64,000 nucleotides of DNA, from NCBI GenBank assembly GCA_947494805.1, contig CANLWK010000001.1:682001-746000 (forward strand), read 5' to 3'. The position numbers and the translations under genes are program-made. The stretch comes from an uncultured Croceitalea sp. Lineage in GTDB: Bacteria > Bacteroidota > Bacteroidia > Flavobacteriales > Flavobacteriaceae. The notes beneath the pieces are model-generated. The model saw only the letters and a list, made by a program, of their open reading frames with translations, was not told the DNA's origin and ran no database searches. This document shows, in pieces, positions 51,245 to 60,112 of the stretch (within the stretch, counting starts at the first letter, position 1; the number at the start of each line of letters is the position of its first letter).

Positions 51245-52603
51245 ATGATGAAAACAAATCGATACCGAGTATTACTATTATTGTTACTGAGCTTTCTGGT
51301 CTTTTTTCCGTCATGTACGTCGGATCTGGATGAAGATTTGACCGATGACCGATTGGCCATGGACATGGACGACGATGATGATGACGACGACGATGATGAT
51401 GACGACGATGATGATGATGATGATGATGACGATGATGACGATGATGAAGATGAAATCATCAAACACCCCACTTTGTTTTTTGTACGATTGGACCCCAATT
51501 TGTCGGAGGCTGAAATTGATGCACTAAAAGAAGATTTAAATTCTGATGAGGTATGGTTTCGTGAAGAGATCAACCTACGCTTATGGAACGTACGCCAGTT
51601 CCCTTACACCTCGGCTCAAGGGGAGAACGTTACCAGGATTGATGGACATGTGACTACTGCTAGAAGAAAAACCAAGGTCAAAGAAGTGGGCTTTAATATA
51701 GGTTCCGTATTAACGGAACCAACGGTGATACCTCCATTGGCCTGTTTTGAAGGTATCCTACCCCAAGTGTCCTTGGGGATCAATGAAGTGAAAGTGGCCA
51801 TTTTTGATACGGGCATTGCCGATTTGACCAATGGAGCTGTTCCTGACTACAACTTTGCGATTGGCGCGTATACGGGTTACGATTACGTAAACGATGATGA
51901 ACTGCCCGAAGACGAAAACGGGCATGGTACCCATATTGCGGGCCTTATTCATCACTTGTTAGGCCAAAATGGTAATCCAGATGCTGAAGTATCCTTTGAT
52001 ATTCGAAAAACCCATGATGCCCTGGGGCAAGGTTTTGTATCCAATTTGGTGCCTGCCATTTTAGATGCGGTCAATGACGGGGCCAACATTCTCAATTTTA
52101 GTTTTGGCTATCAAGATCTCAACGCAGATCCTACAGATCGGCCCTTAAAATTGGCCTTGGATTATGCCGAACAAATGGGCGCTATGGTCATAGCATCGGC
52201 AGGTAATACCAATGGAAATAACGACATCGATGGGGTAATTTCATTCCCAGCTTCGTACCCCAATGCCAATATTCTGTCCGTGGCATCTGTCAGTTGTGAT
52301 GATATTTTGAGTCCGTTCAGTAGCTATGGTAGGCAACGGGTTGATGTGGCTCTGTTGGGTGAAAATATTCCAGGTCCGAATTTGGCCATGGGTGTTGATA
52401 TGCGTTCGGGAACGTCCTTTGCTTCGGCCAACGTGACGGCGATGGCCATACTTTTAGCCACCCACCAGCCCACTTTTGACCAACAGCAGATCCGAACGGC
52501 TTTGATCAATACGTCAACGCCCAATGCAGGCTTATCCGGAAGAGTGGTCGCCAATGGTACCATAGATTTTCAAATGGCATTTGACAGTTTGAACGGTAAC
52601 TGA
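51245..52603 (+). CDS. S8 (subtilisin-like) serine protease lipoprotein with poly-Asp tract
   Basis: 452 residues: lipobox FFPSC, an acidic leader, 26 consecutive Asp (codons 51368-51445), a segment about 75-175 that resembles an inhibitor-type propeptide region, and a subtilase domain about 180-445. The triad is Asp188 (VAIFDTGIAD), His227 (NGHGTHIAGL) and Ser391 (SGTSFASANVTAM); the oxyanion Asn is probably in IASAGNTNGN. The acidic run after the lipidated Cys suits the surface-export signal of Bacteroidota lipoproteins, though it is far longer than usual. It lies 21 bp after the TPR membrane protein and is ended by a strong terminator. Confidence 0.93.
   Translation: MMKTNRYRVLLLLLLSFLVFFPSCTSDLDEDLTDDRLAMDMDDDDDDDDDDDDDDDDDDDDDDDDDDEDEIIKHPTLFFVRLDPNLSEAEIDALKEDLNSDEVWFREEINLRLWNVRQFPYTSAQGENVTRIDGHVTTARRKTKVKEVGFNIGSVLTEPTVIPPLACFEGILPQVSLGINEVKVAIFDTGIADLTNGAVPDYNFAIGAYTGYDYVNDDELPEDENGHGTHIAGLIHHLLGQNGNPDAEVSFDIRKTHDALGQGFVSNLVPAILDAVNDGANILNFSFGYQDLNADPTDRPLKLALDYAEQMGAMVIASAGNTNGNNDIDGVISFPASYPNANILSVASVSCDDILSPFSSYGRQRVDVALLGENIPGPNLAMGVDMRSGTSFASANVTAMAILLATHQPTFDQQQIRTALINTSTPNAGLSGRVVANGTIDFQMAFDSLNGN
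51368..51445 (+). repeat. GAY trinucleotide tract encoding 26 Asp
   Basis: Twenty-six consecutive GAT/GAC codons, followed by GAA-GAT-GAA. Mixed GAT and GAC codons show it is not a pure microsatellite, but stretches of GAT repeats (51407-51427) could slip. Any slip by whole codons keeps the frame and changes only the linker length. Confidence 0.9.
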
Positions 52604-52625
52604 TTTTACACCTACTAATATAAAG

Positions 52626-52655
52626 AAAGCGAGCACTTATGTGCTCGCTTTTTTT
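52626..52655 (+). terminator. rho-independent terminator after the S8 protease gene
   Basis: AAAGCGAGCAC, loop TTAT, GTGCTCGCTTT form an 11-bp stem that runs into seven consecutive T. It closes the sigma-TPR-S8 operon and separates it from the CHAT gene. Confidence 0.92.
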
Positions 52656-53018
52656 GTTCAGATGCATTCCGTGATCAAGTAGGCGTACTAAGGTCTTTTC
52701 GAACATCGTGAGACATCTCTTTTGTAAATGTGGGCAATAGGATTCCTCGTCGCTTCGCTCTGTCGGAATGATAGTATATGCTACAATGAATTTTAGGCAA
52801 TGGTTAAAACTATGGATTTCAAAACCATGATGATTTGTTTAACTCCGGTTTTTCCTTTTGCCCTAGTGACATGCCCCCACTAAGTGCTTGCTATTGTTGC
52901 TCGTCGGTCAATGGGGTTGTGTTTTTCGTTTTGAACGTTGCAATCGATTTGTTTTTCATGATGCTATTTATTTATGATTTTTAAGTTTAGGCGATACTCG
53001 GGCCATATATGGTTTAAA

Positions 53019-53044
53019 TGTCACTTCGAGCGCTCGTTGAGAAG
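53019..53044 (+). repeat. TCGAGCGC-type intergenic repeat fragment
   Basis: TGTCACTTCGAGCGCTCG, followed by TTGAGAAG, resembles the flavobacterial intergenic element GTCA-TTTCGAGCGCAGTCGAGA. A related copy lies at 56222-56268. The inner CGAGCGCTCG is self-complementary. Confidence 0.5.
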
Positions 53045-53329
53045 TTTGAAAAAACATCAAACTGTTTTCAACAGTGTTTCAACTTGAAGACTTTTTCAGA
53101 AACATCCTCTCAAGTAAGTGCACTTCGCTTCCTCAAGGGAATCAAGAGAGGTACTTTACCTATGAAATTTTGGTTTGATTCCAATCTATTTAATAAGGAA
53201 AATATCGAGTAAGTGTAGGGTTATAATTACTAAATAAATACATGTTGCGAACTAACCGTAAATATCATAACTTCATAGGGTAGTGTAAGCAATTTTAATA
53301 GTCTTACTTGCAAGAATAGCCCCAAACAC

Positions 53330-56167
53330 ATGACCGTATTTCGCCCTTTGCTGTTGTTAAGTATCACGCTATTGACCCTTTCTTGGTCGCCGGATACCGA
53401 TGATTTCTTTTCAAAATACTACCAGATTATCACTGAGAATATAGAGAATGAGCGCTATGAAGCCAATATCGCTTTGATACAAGAGTTAAAGGCAAAATCA
53501 GCTTATCAAGCATTGGATTGTTATCATAAAGGGAAATTATTACATAAAATAGGGGTGTCGTATTATTTGCTCAACCAAGAACATCTAGCCATAACATATT
53601 ACAAGGATATAATAGACAATTTTTGGGATAACTGCCCAGATGTTCCTGCTTCAGAAAAAGCAAATACAGTCTATAATATAGGAATTTCATATCAATACCT
53701 CAGTGATTTGGAATCCGCAAGGTATTACGTTGATAAAGCATTATATGTTTTTGAAAATGACCTAGAATATTCCAAATTGGATTTGGCAGATAAGTATTAT
53801 GGGATGGGTTATTTATATAAAGAACTTAATGATGCATTCAGATCTGAATTATATTATCAGAACGCCATAAATCTTTATCAAGAATTTGATGAAACCGAAG
53901 GATGGCGTTTTGGATTGTACAATGAGCTTATTGGTATGAATCTGAAGTTTAAGGAGTATGATAAGGCAAAATTGCATATACAGGAGGCTCTCGACCTTTA
54001 TAAAGCTTTTCCAGCGCAAATAACATTATTTGATTTGGCTCTAGTCTATTTGAATGCGGGCACTACATATTTGGAACTTAAAGATTATACTACTGCTCAA
54101 CAAATGGCAGAAAAAGCCTTGACCTCATTGGATGAAGTAGCCGAACCGTTTTACTATTCCATTGGTTTGGAGCTTGCTGCAATGATTCAGTCGGAAGTCG
54201 GCAAATTGAAAGAGGCCGAAAAAAATATGTATCGCGCACTTAATCTACGCAAAGTATTGTATTTAAATGGTGAGAGCCAACATGCAATAGCTGCGGCCTA
54301 TGAAAACCTATGTGATATTTTAATTAAACAAGGAGCATTGGATCGAGCAGACCAACACTTAAGCCAAGCCTTTGACATGTTATTGCCCAATGATGAATTT
54401 GACACCAGTCATTTGCCCATTATTCAAAAATCAAAAGCACGTGATGATGGACAGTTGATACGCCTGATGGAGCTCAAGACCAAGATTTTTGAGGCCAAAT
54501 ACCAGAATTCGCAAGATGTTGGCTTCCTTGATGCTTCATTACACGTGCAGCATAAAATTGATTCTGTGGTCAAAAGGGGCTTGCTTTCGTTTCAATTTCA
54601 ACAATCTAAACTCGAATTTTTAGAAATACGTATCGCCCATTATGCCAAGGCCATAAAAGACGCCCTGCGCTTGTACGACCTGACCAATGACTATTTTTAT
54701 TTGAAAGAGGCGTACGAGTTTTCATCAAAGACCAAAGCTTTGGTACTACAGCAAGAGTTGAACCGAATCAACGCGCTTTCTACCAATACCGACAAAGAAA
54801 TCGTATTTGAAGAACAAGCGTTGCGAGAACAGATGAACGAGCAACAGGCCTTACTTTTTGAAGCGGATGAAGCCGACAAGGATTCGATTTTGCAAGAGTA
54901 TCTGATTGCACAAAACCGCTTGGATGCCTTTTTGCAAAAGGTGGAACAAGATGAGCCTGAATATTACAACCAACGTTATAAATTTTTAGAAGTACCGGCC
55001 ATTGAAGAAACACGACAACGGATTCCCAAAGATTTGGCGGTTGTGGAATTCTTTGTGGCAAAAGATAGTATCTACAGTTTTTGGTTGACCAAAGAACAGT
55101 TTTTTGCTATAACCACCCCATTTGATGAGACCGTTCAAAAGGCCATTGACACTTTTGTATCCCAATGTAACAGTCCATTACAGCCAATTTCACCAGCTGC
55201 CTCACAGCTGTTGTTTCAGAAGATTTTACAAGAAGGGTTGCAAAAATTGGATGGCGGTATAGACCGCTTGTCCATCATTCCTGATGGTCCTTTGCATGCC
55301 GTCTCTTTTGAAGCGTTGTCAAACGGTGAGAATTATGTTATCAATGATTATGCGGTTTCCTACGCCTATGCTGCCGCCTTATTGAACCAAGACAATAGGA
55401 TAGTAGAAAAGCCACAATGGGAATATGTAGGCTTTGGTGCTGAATACAGCCACCAACTGAATGAAAAATTAAAGGCGACCAAACGTTTTTTTGGTGATGA
55501 ACTTTTGGGGCAATTGACCATGTCAAAACAAGAAATTGAAGACGCAGCATCTATTTTTAAAGGGGTTACTTTTGTTAATGATAAGGCCAGTTTGTCCAAT
55601 TTTTTCTCGCATGCCAACAAGGCCAAAATTGTACACCTGTCATTGCATGGTTTGGTTGATTTTGACGATCCCTATCGTTCTGCGGTGATTTTTGATGACA
55701 GTGAAGAAGAGTACTTGTTATCACCCCAAGATCTGTACCAGAACAGGCTCAATGCCGAACTGGTATTGTTGAGTGCATGCCACTCGGCCAGTGGTAAGAT
55801 TTATCAGGGTGAAGGGGTACAGGGTATGAGCAAAGCTTTTTTGTTGGGCGGAGCCCAAAACATTCTCTCTAGCCTTTGGAACGCCACCGAAACCAGTTCT
55901 TTGCTTTTGACCAATTCGTTTCTAAAGAATATCAAAGGTGGCGCCGCCACAGATATTGCTTTACAAAAGGCCAAATTGAATTACTTAGAGACAGCTACCC
56001 CAAGTCAACAACATCCATATTATTGGGCCAATTTCATCATTTTAGGTGAGGTGGACGGCATTTATCCTAAAGAAGGGTTTCCGTATTTGTGGGTAGGTAT
56101 TGGCGTACTGGTTATGGGTCTTTTGTTTTTTCTTTTCTTCCGAAATCGACTGATTTCCCAACTATAA
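53330..56167 (+). CDS. TPR-CHAT caspase-like protease, exported and membrane-anchored
   Basis: 945 residues: signal peptide (LLLLSITLLTLSWS), a TPR solenoid about 30-370 (NTVYNIGISYQYLSDLESAR, LALVYLNAGTTYLELKDYTT), a helical linker about 400-560, a CHAT domain about 610-900, and a C-terminal membrane helix (LWVGIGVLVMGLLFFLFF) with basic tail. The dyad is His773 (VHLSLHGLVDF) and Cys817 (VLLSACHSASGKIYQGEG). The family's GxxSLxxAFLxxGA motif appears as GVQGMSKAFLLGGAQNIL. The topology places the protease in the periplasm. It lies downstream of the sigma, TPR membrane protein and S8 protease genes, suggesting a proteolytic signalling role. Confidence 0.93.
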   Translation: MTVFRPLLLLSITLLTLSWSPDTDDFFSKYYQIITENIENERYEANIALIQELKAKSAYQALDCYHKGKLLHKIGVSYYLLNQEHLAITYYKDIIDNFWDNCPDVPASEKANTVYNIGISYQYLSDLESARYYVDKALYVFENDLEYSKLDLADKYYGMGYLYKELNDAFRSELYYQNAINLYQEFDETEGWRFGLYNELIGMNLKFKEYDKAKLHIQEALDLYKAFPAQITLFDLALVYLNAGTTYLELKDYTTAQQMAEKALTSLDEVAEPFYYSIGLELAAMIQSEVGKLKEAEKNMYRALNLRKVLYLNGESQHAIAAAYENLCDILIKQGALDRADQHLSQAFDMLLPNDEFDTSHLPIIQKSKARDDGQLIRLMELKTKIFEAKYQNSQDVGFLDASLHVQHKIDSVVKRGLLSFQFQQSKLEFLEIRIAHYAKAIKDALRLYDLTNDYFYLKEAYEFSSKTKALVLQQELNRINALSTNTDKEIVFEEQALREQMNEQQALLFEADEADKDSILQEYLIAQNRLDAFLQKVEQDEPEYYNQRYKFLEVPAIEETRQRIPKDLAVVEFFVAKDSIYSFWLTKEQFFAITTPFDETVQKAIDTFVSQCNSPLQPISPAASQLLFQKILQEGLQKLDGGIDRLSIIPDGPLHAVSFEALSNGENYVINDYAVSYAYAAALLNQDNRIVEKPQWEYVGFGAEYSHQLNEKLKATKRFFGDELLGQLTMSKQEIEDAASIFKGVTFVNDKASLSNFFSHANKAKIVHLSLHGLVDFDDPYRSAVIFDDSEEEYLLSPQDLYQNRLNAELVLLSACHSASGKIYQGEGVQGMSKAFLLGGAQNILSSLWNATETSSLLLTNSFLKNIKGGAATDIALQKAKLNYLETATPSQQHPYYWANFIILGEVDGIYPKEGFPYLWVGIGVLVMGLLFFLFFRNRLISQL

Positions 56168-56221
56168 CTATAGTTAGATTAGTAGCTGTCTGTTGGCAAG
56201 TACTGGCACTTTTGTAAACAA

Positions 56222-56268
56222 TGTCAGGTCGAGCGCCCGTCTGCTGAACGGGCAGGCAGTCGAGACCA
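56222..56268 (+). repeat. TCGAGCGC-type intergenic repeat with hairpin insert
   Basis: GTCAGGTCGAGCGC, then a hairpin-like insert (GCCCGTCTGCTGAACGGGC), then AGGCAGTCGAGACC. This is the flavobacterial GTCGAGCGC-AGTCGAGA element split by a small hairpin. A second related piece lies at 53019-53044. Confidence 0.5.
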
Positions 56269-56403
56269 CTTTCATACTAGATAGAACGTTTTTCTAAACG
56301 ATGCTTGTTCACTTCTTCAAAAAAAAGTGAGGTGGTTTTGTCACGTTTATTCCCTATCGTCCTTATAGAAATAAGAACAAGAACAAACATTCAAAACTTA
56401 GCA

Positions 56404-57222
56404 ATGAAAAAGCCAAAAGTAACAATCCTGATAGTCGTGATCTTTACCTTGTTTTTAAGCACAGCGACTATGGCCCAAGAAGATTTAAAAGTATGGACCG
56501 GCCATTCATGGAGTACAAACCTAACAGATGAATGGCGGGTCAGAGCAGGTCAACTCTACCTCTTTGATGAGCGTTTTGATCTAAGCTCTTTACAGAACAA
56601 TGCCCGAGTGGAATACCGTTTTAACCGCCGCTTTCGAGTTGGACTCGGTTATGTGCGGTCATCAAGCCCCGGCGATCCTGACCAACAGGCAAGAAACAGA
56701 CTCGAGACCCGGTTCAGATTGTCACAGCGCTGGGGGAAACTTCGAATTGCACATACACTTCGCCCTGAGTGGCACTTTCCCGAACGGAGCAAATTTGAGT
56801 ATCGCATCCGATATTCGTTGGGGCTGCACGCCGGTAATTGGGGCTTGCCATTGAAAATAACCCCGTACATTACCAATGAGCTACATTATTACCTCGACGG
56901 TAGACCTTTTCAGTACCGGGATAGTGCTGGCGATAAATTGGTCAGACAATCACCCAACGGATTGCACGCCTATCGTATCAGATTGGGGGTTCGCTTCAGA
57001 CCCTTCAAACGTGCTAGTGCCAATATAAGCTTTATGCGTCAGCGCGAGTTCAATATTGGTAGTCCGTATCGAAGTCTTAATGTTACCGACCCCAGAAACG
57101 GGGAAGTAAAAAGAGGTTTTAACAATTTTTCTGTGCTGTCGTTCAGCTTCTTTTATCGCATAAAAATGAATGGCGGATCCAGAACGGCATCAATCCAAAA
57201 TACAAGAACGAGTAACCTGTAA
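56404..57222 (+). CDS. DUF2490 family outer-membrane beta-barrel protein
   Basis: About 272 residues with a signal peptide (LFLSTATMAQ). The sequence alternates in the style of beta-barrel strands with Arg/Tyr/Trp-rich turns (WRVRAGQLYLFDERFDLSSL, NNARVEYRFNRRFRVGLGYV, RLETRFRLSQRWGKLRIAHT), typical of DUF2490 proteins, whose role is unknown. ATG 56404 (MKKPKVT) is chosen; the in-frame ATG at 56305 lies in AT-rich leader DNA. It heads the operon that continues with a P-loop protein, a small membrane protein, an HTTM-DCC protein and an ABC exporter. Confidence 0.85.
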   Translation: MKKPKVTILIVVIFTLFLSTATMAQEDLKVWTGHSWSTNLTDEWRVRAGQLYLFDERFDLSSLQNNARVEYRFNRRFRVGLGYVRSSSPGDPDQQARNRLETRFRLSQRWGKLRIAHTLRPEWHFPERSKFEYRIRYSLGLHAGNWGLPLKITPYITNELHYYLDGRPFQYRDSAGDKLVRQSPNGLHAYRIRLGVRFRPFKRASANISFMRQREFNIGSPYRSLNVTDPRNGEVKRGFNNFSVLSFSFFYRIKMNGGSRTASIQNTRTSNL

Positions 57223-57247
57223 TTAGTAATTCTTAAATCCTATTATC

Positions 57248-58291
57248 ATGAAAACAATAAAAAGAGCAAATAGCTGTAAGAGTGTTATCGATTTTAAAAT
57301 CAATCGTTCATTGACCAAAAGCCATAAACCAAAGGCAGGCGATGTAGCTATTTTCAAGGTGCTTGAACTAGGGTCATTGAACGCCATTCAAGACTATGCC
57401 GGTCGTAACTGCTACATTTTTGAGGGCGATTACATTATGGTAACCTTCGGTAACCGCTATGCCAGTAATCAATTTGAGGCCTATGTGCCAAAAGCATATC
57501 AAGAAGAGTATCATTTGGTAGGTAAAGGTGGCGTTGCCGGCAACGTGGTCTCCATGTATTACAAGCTTGAAGAAAAAGGTCCCACAAAGCTAAAAATGGT
57601 CGGTTATGCCGTGGATCAAGGTAAGGTCATCAATACGATATATCATCACCAAGAAAGAAAAGTGTTCAATCCGTTCAAGCAACGTGGGTTTAAAACAATC
57701 CTATCCGTGGGTTCAAGTATGGACAGTGGTAAAACTACCACAGCAGCATTCTTGTGCCGTGGTCTAAAAAATGCCGGTCATAAAGTGGCTTACATAAAAC
57801 TGACGGGCACCGTATTCAATAAGGACAAAATGTTGTGCTTTGACTGTGGGGCCGATTACGTTGCCGACTTTTCCGATTTGGGCTTCCCGTCCACCTACTT
57901 ATGCTCCTTGGCTACCATACTCGATGTCTATGAAGGACTTTTGAGCAATGTTGAAGCTATGAATCCGGATTATCTGGTAATCGAAGTTGCTGACGGATTG
58001 TACCAAAAAGAAACCAGTGCCTTGATGAATCATCTGCCATTTACGGAGTCCATTGATCATGTGATTCTATCATGTGGTAATAGTCTGGCCGTGCATGCTG
58101 GTATTGAATTATTGGCCCCTGTATTTGGACCTAGACTTTTCGCCCTTGGTGGACTTTTTACCGGAAGCCCGCTTATGGTAGCCGAGGTAGAAGAGAAGAC
58201 ATATTTGCCCGTGCTTACCCTTGAAAAGTTGGTTGATGCAAACTTGTTGAACAGTGTTTTGAAAGAATCTGTAACTGAAGTTGCCGTTTGA
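57248..58291 (+). CDS. P-loop protein of DUF1611/BioD-like type
   Basis: 347 residues. An N-terminal domain about 1-145 has no family I recognise. The C-terminal P-loop domain about 150-340 has Walker A in SVGSSMDSGKTTTAAFL, a second strand VAYIKLTGT, a Cys pair region MLCFDCGADYV and a Walker-B-like DYLVIEVADGLYQ. DUF1611 and dethiobiotin-synthetase-like proteins share this arrangement. A kinase, ligase or acyltransferase-like role is possible, but no substrate can be named. It starts 25 bp after the DUF2490 gene and is followed after 20 bp by the next operon member. Confidence 0.75.
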   Translation: MKTIKRANSCKSVIDFKINRSLTKSHKPKAGDVAIFKVLELGSLNAIQDYAGRNCYIFEGDYIMVTFGNRYASNQFEAYVPKAYQEEYHLVGKGGVAGNVVSMYYKLEEKGPTKLKMVGYAVDQGKVINTIYHHQERKVFNPFKQRGFKTILSVGSSMDSGKTTTAAFLCRGLKNAGHKVAYIKLTGTVFNKDKMLCFDCGADYVADFSDLGFPSTYLCSLATILDVYEGLLSNVEAMNPDYLVIEVADGLYQKETSALMNHLPFTESIDHVILSCGNSLAVHAGIELLAPVFGPRLFALGGLFTGSPLMVAEVEEKTYLPVLTLEKLVDANLLNSVLKESVTEVAV

Positions 58292-58311
58292 AGGCGAGCG
58301 CTCAATAAAAA

Positions 58312-58779
58312 ATGATCATGAAATACACAAAGCAACAAGCAGTAATTTTTAGTATTGTGATACTTGGTATTGTACTTTCACCTATCGTTCAAAATTGGGT
58401 CAAAAACCCAACAGATAGTTTCCCCTTCTCGTATTACCCTATGTTCTCGAAGAAAAGAGGAGCTGCCTATGGCTTGTATTATGTGGTGACCTACGATTCG
58501 CTTGGCAACAAAGAACACCTTCCGTACCGGCTTGCCGGTACCGGAGGGTTTAACCAGGTGCGTAGACAGATCAACAAGGCACATCGCAAAGATGGGGGAA
58601 TGTCTTTTCTGAAAAAAGTAAAAAAACGTCTTGCCAAAAAAGACAGGGCACGTTATGGCGGTCTTGCCAGAATTGAGTTGGTCAAAGGTTATTACCATTT
58701 AGATAATTACTTTTTGAACAACGATACCCTACCGCTCTTAGAACGAAACATAGCTACCCTAAAAATCAAAGAACAATGA
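58312..58779 (+). CDS. small single-pass membrane protein, HTTM partner
   Basis: 155 residues: one N-terminal membrane helix about 9-27 (AVIFSIVILGIVLSPIV) and a periplasmic basic domain with FPFSYYPMFSKKRGAAYGLYYVV. I do not recognise a named family. Its stop overlaps the ATG of the HTTM-DCC gene by 4 bp, so the two are translationally coupled and probably form a complex. ATG 58318 is an alternative start. Confidence 0.78.
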   Translation: MIMKYTKQQAVIFSIVILGIVLSPIVQNWVKNPTDSFPFSYYPMFSKKRGAAYGLYYVVTYDSLGNKEHLPYRLAGTGGFNQVRRQINKAHRKDGGMSFLKKVKKRLAKKDRARYGGLARIELVKGYYHLDNYFLNNDTLPLLERNIATLKIKEQ

Positions 58780-60098
58780 AAACGATTGTAAAAACCCTTA
58801 AAGAACGTTGGTTTGAGGCAATCAGCCCCCAGCGATTGGCCCTTTTACGAATTGCAACCGGATGTTTTAGTCTATGGTATCTGATATCGCGTTTTGAAAT
58901 GCTGCAGAACATGATCAAAAACACATCTGCCTTTGATCCGATCGGTGTTTTGTTTTGGATGGAAGAACCACTGTCAGCAACGACCTTTTGGTGGGTCTCA
59001 ATAGCACTTATCACCTTGAACGTGCTTTATGTTTTAGGATGGAAGTTTCGATATACAGGTCCCGTATTTGCCCTCTTGACCTTGTTGTTTTTTACGTATC
59101 GAAACTCATGGTCCATGATTTACCACAACCGAAATGCATTGGTGCTCCATATTGTAATACTTGGTCTGGTCGCTTCAGCAGATGCCTGGTCCATTGATGC
59201 TTGGCGGCGTAGATTAAATGATAAAAAAGTAAAAAAGGCACATTACAATTATGGATGGCCGGTCATGTTGATTTGTGCTGTTACGCTGGGGTCTTATTTT
59301 TTGTCAGGTGTTGCCAAAATAGCTGGAGATTTGGCCTTTGAGTGGGCCAATGGAAGCGCTATGCGCTCTCAGGTCGCTGTAGATGCCATACGTAAGTCGG
59401 TTCTTGTCGCGGAAACCGCTCCCTTTTTTAAGGTAATTTACCAGCATACTTGGTTGTTTTTAGGTATGGGCATCCTAACGTTAATTTTAGAAATTGGTGC
59501 ACCAATCGCACTGGTAAAGAAGCGATGGGGAATGGTGTGGGCAGTATTGACCTGGTCGATGCATTGGGGTATTTTCTTGATCATGGGTATTCGATTTAGG
59601 TATCAAATGACAGGTCTGCTCTTTCTCTCGTTCTTTGAGCCAGAAAAATGGATCGCATCCCTTAATAAAAAAGTTAAAGGAAAGCAAAGTATTGCTCGTG
59701 ATACCACGGCAGTTGTCTTCTTTGATGGTGTCTGTTCACTCTGTAATGCCTGGATACGTTTTGTGATCCGTTGGGACAAACACAACCGTTTTCGGTTTGC
59801 CCCATTACAATCTGCCACGGCCCAAAAAATATTGGGGCCTGATTTTTCCGCTGAAAAAATGGATTCTATTGTGCTAGTCGATGGTACACAAAAGTATATC
59901 AAAAGCGATGCTATTTTAAAGATAACCAAAGAATTGGGCCTGCCTTTTAAGGTTATATACGTTTTGAGATGGTTGCCTTTACAATTGCGAAATAGAATTT
60001 ATGACGTGGTGGCACGCTCGCGTTATTCGTGGTTTGGAAAGCAAGCCAATTGTCGCATACCAACTGCCCAAGAACGATGGCGGTTCTTGGAGTCATAA
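58776..60098 (+). CDS. HTTM (vitamin K carboxylase-like) - DCC thiol oxidoreductase fusion
   Basis: 440 residues. Residues about 15-300 form a multi-helix HTTM domain, the family that includes vitamin K-dependent gamma-carboxylase (RLALLRIATGCFSLWYLISR; YHNRNALVLHIVILGLVAS; GVAKIAGDLAFEWANGSAMR). Residues about 310-425 are a DCC/DUF393 thioredoxin-like domain with FFDGVCSLCNAWIRFVIRWD and the closing RYSWFGKQANCRIPTAQ. The CxxC of DxxCxxC is intact. Fusion of a carboxylase or quinone-type membrane domain to a thiol oxidoreductase suggests a redox-coupled modification in the membrane. The ABC exporter gene follows after 14 bp. Confidence 0.88.
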   Translation: MKTIVKTLKERWFEAISPQRLALLRIATGCFSLWYLISRFEMLQNMIKNTSAFDPIGVLFWMEEPLSATTFWWVSIALITLNVLYVLGWKFRYTGPVFALLTLLFFTYRNSWSMIYHNRNALVLHIVILGLVASADAWSIDAWRRRLNDKKVKKAHYNYGWPVMLICAVTLGSYFLSGVAKIAGDLAFEWANGSAMRSQVAVDAIRKSVLVAETAPFFKVIYQHTWLFLGMGILTLILEIGAPIALVKKRWGMVWAVLTWSMHWGIFLIMGIRFRYQMTGLLFLSFFEPEKWIASLNKKVKGKQSIARDTTAVVFFDGVCSLCNAWIRFVIRWDKHNRFRFAPLQSATAQKILGPDFSAEKMDSIVLVDGTQKYIKSDAILKITKELGLPFKVIYVLRWLPLQLRNRIYDVVARSRYSWFGKQANCRIPTAQERWRFLES

Positions 60099-60112
60099 CA
60101 TAGAACTATAGC

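Larger units (their letters stand above)
52604..53329. other. 726-bp intergenic region before the CHAT gene
   Basis: It holds the terminator at 52626-52655 and repeat-like sequence, including a GTCACTTCGAGCGC element near 53019. Frames present here (for example 53018-53212) start inside the repeat and resemble no family. I see no RNA gene. The CHAT gene must have its own promoter in the right half. Confidence 0.5.

Noticed and set aside
51106-51573. Minus-strand open frame with a poly-Ser run
   Set aside because: It is the antisense of the poly-Asp tract of the subtilase gene and overlaps real coding sequence; the low complexity keeps it open.
53018-53212. 64-codon plus-strand ORF
   Set aside because: It begins inside an intergenic repeat, resembles no protein family and has no clear start signal.
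49985-56167. A type III-E CRISPR locus around the CHAT gene
   Set aside because: No CRISPR repeats, Cas7-11-like effector or Csx30 homologue is visible, and this CHAT protein has a signal peptide; only a mechanistic parallel is kept.
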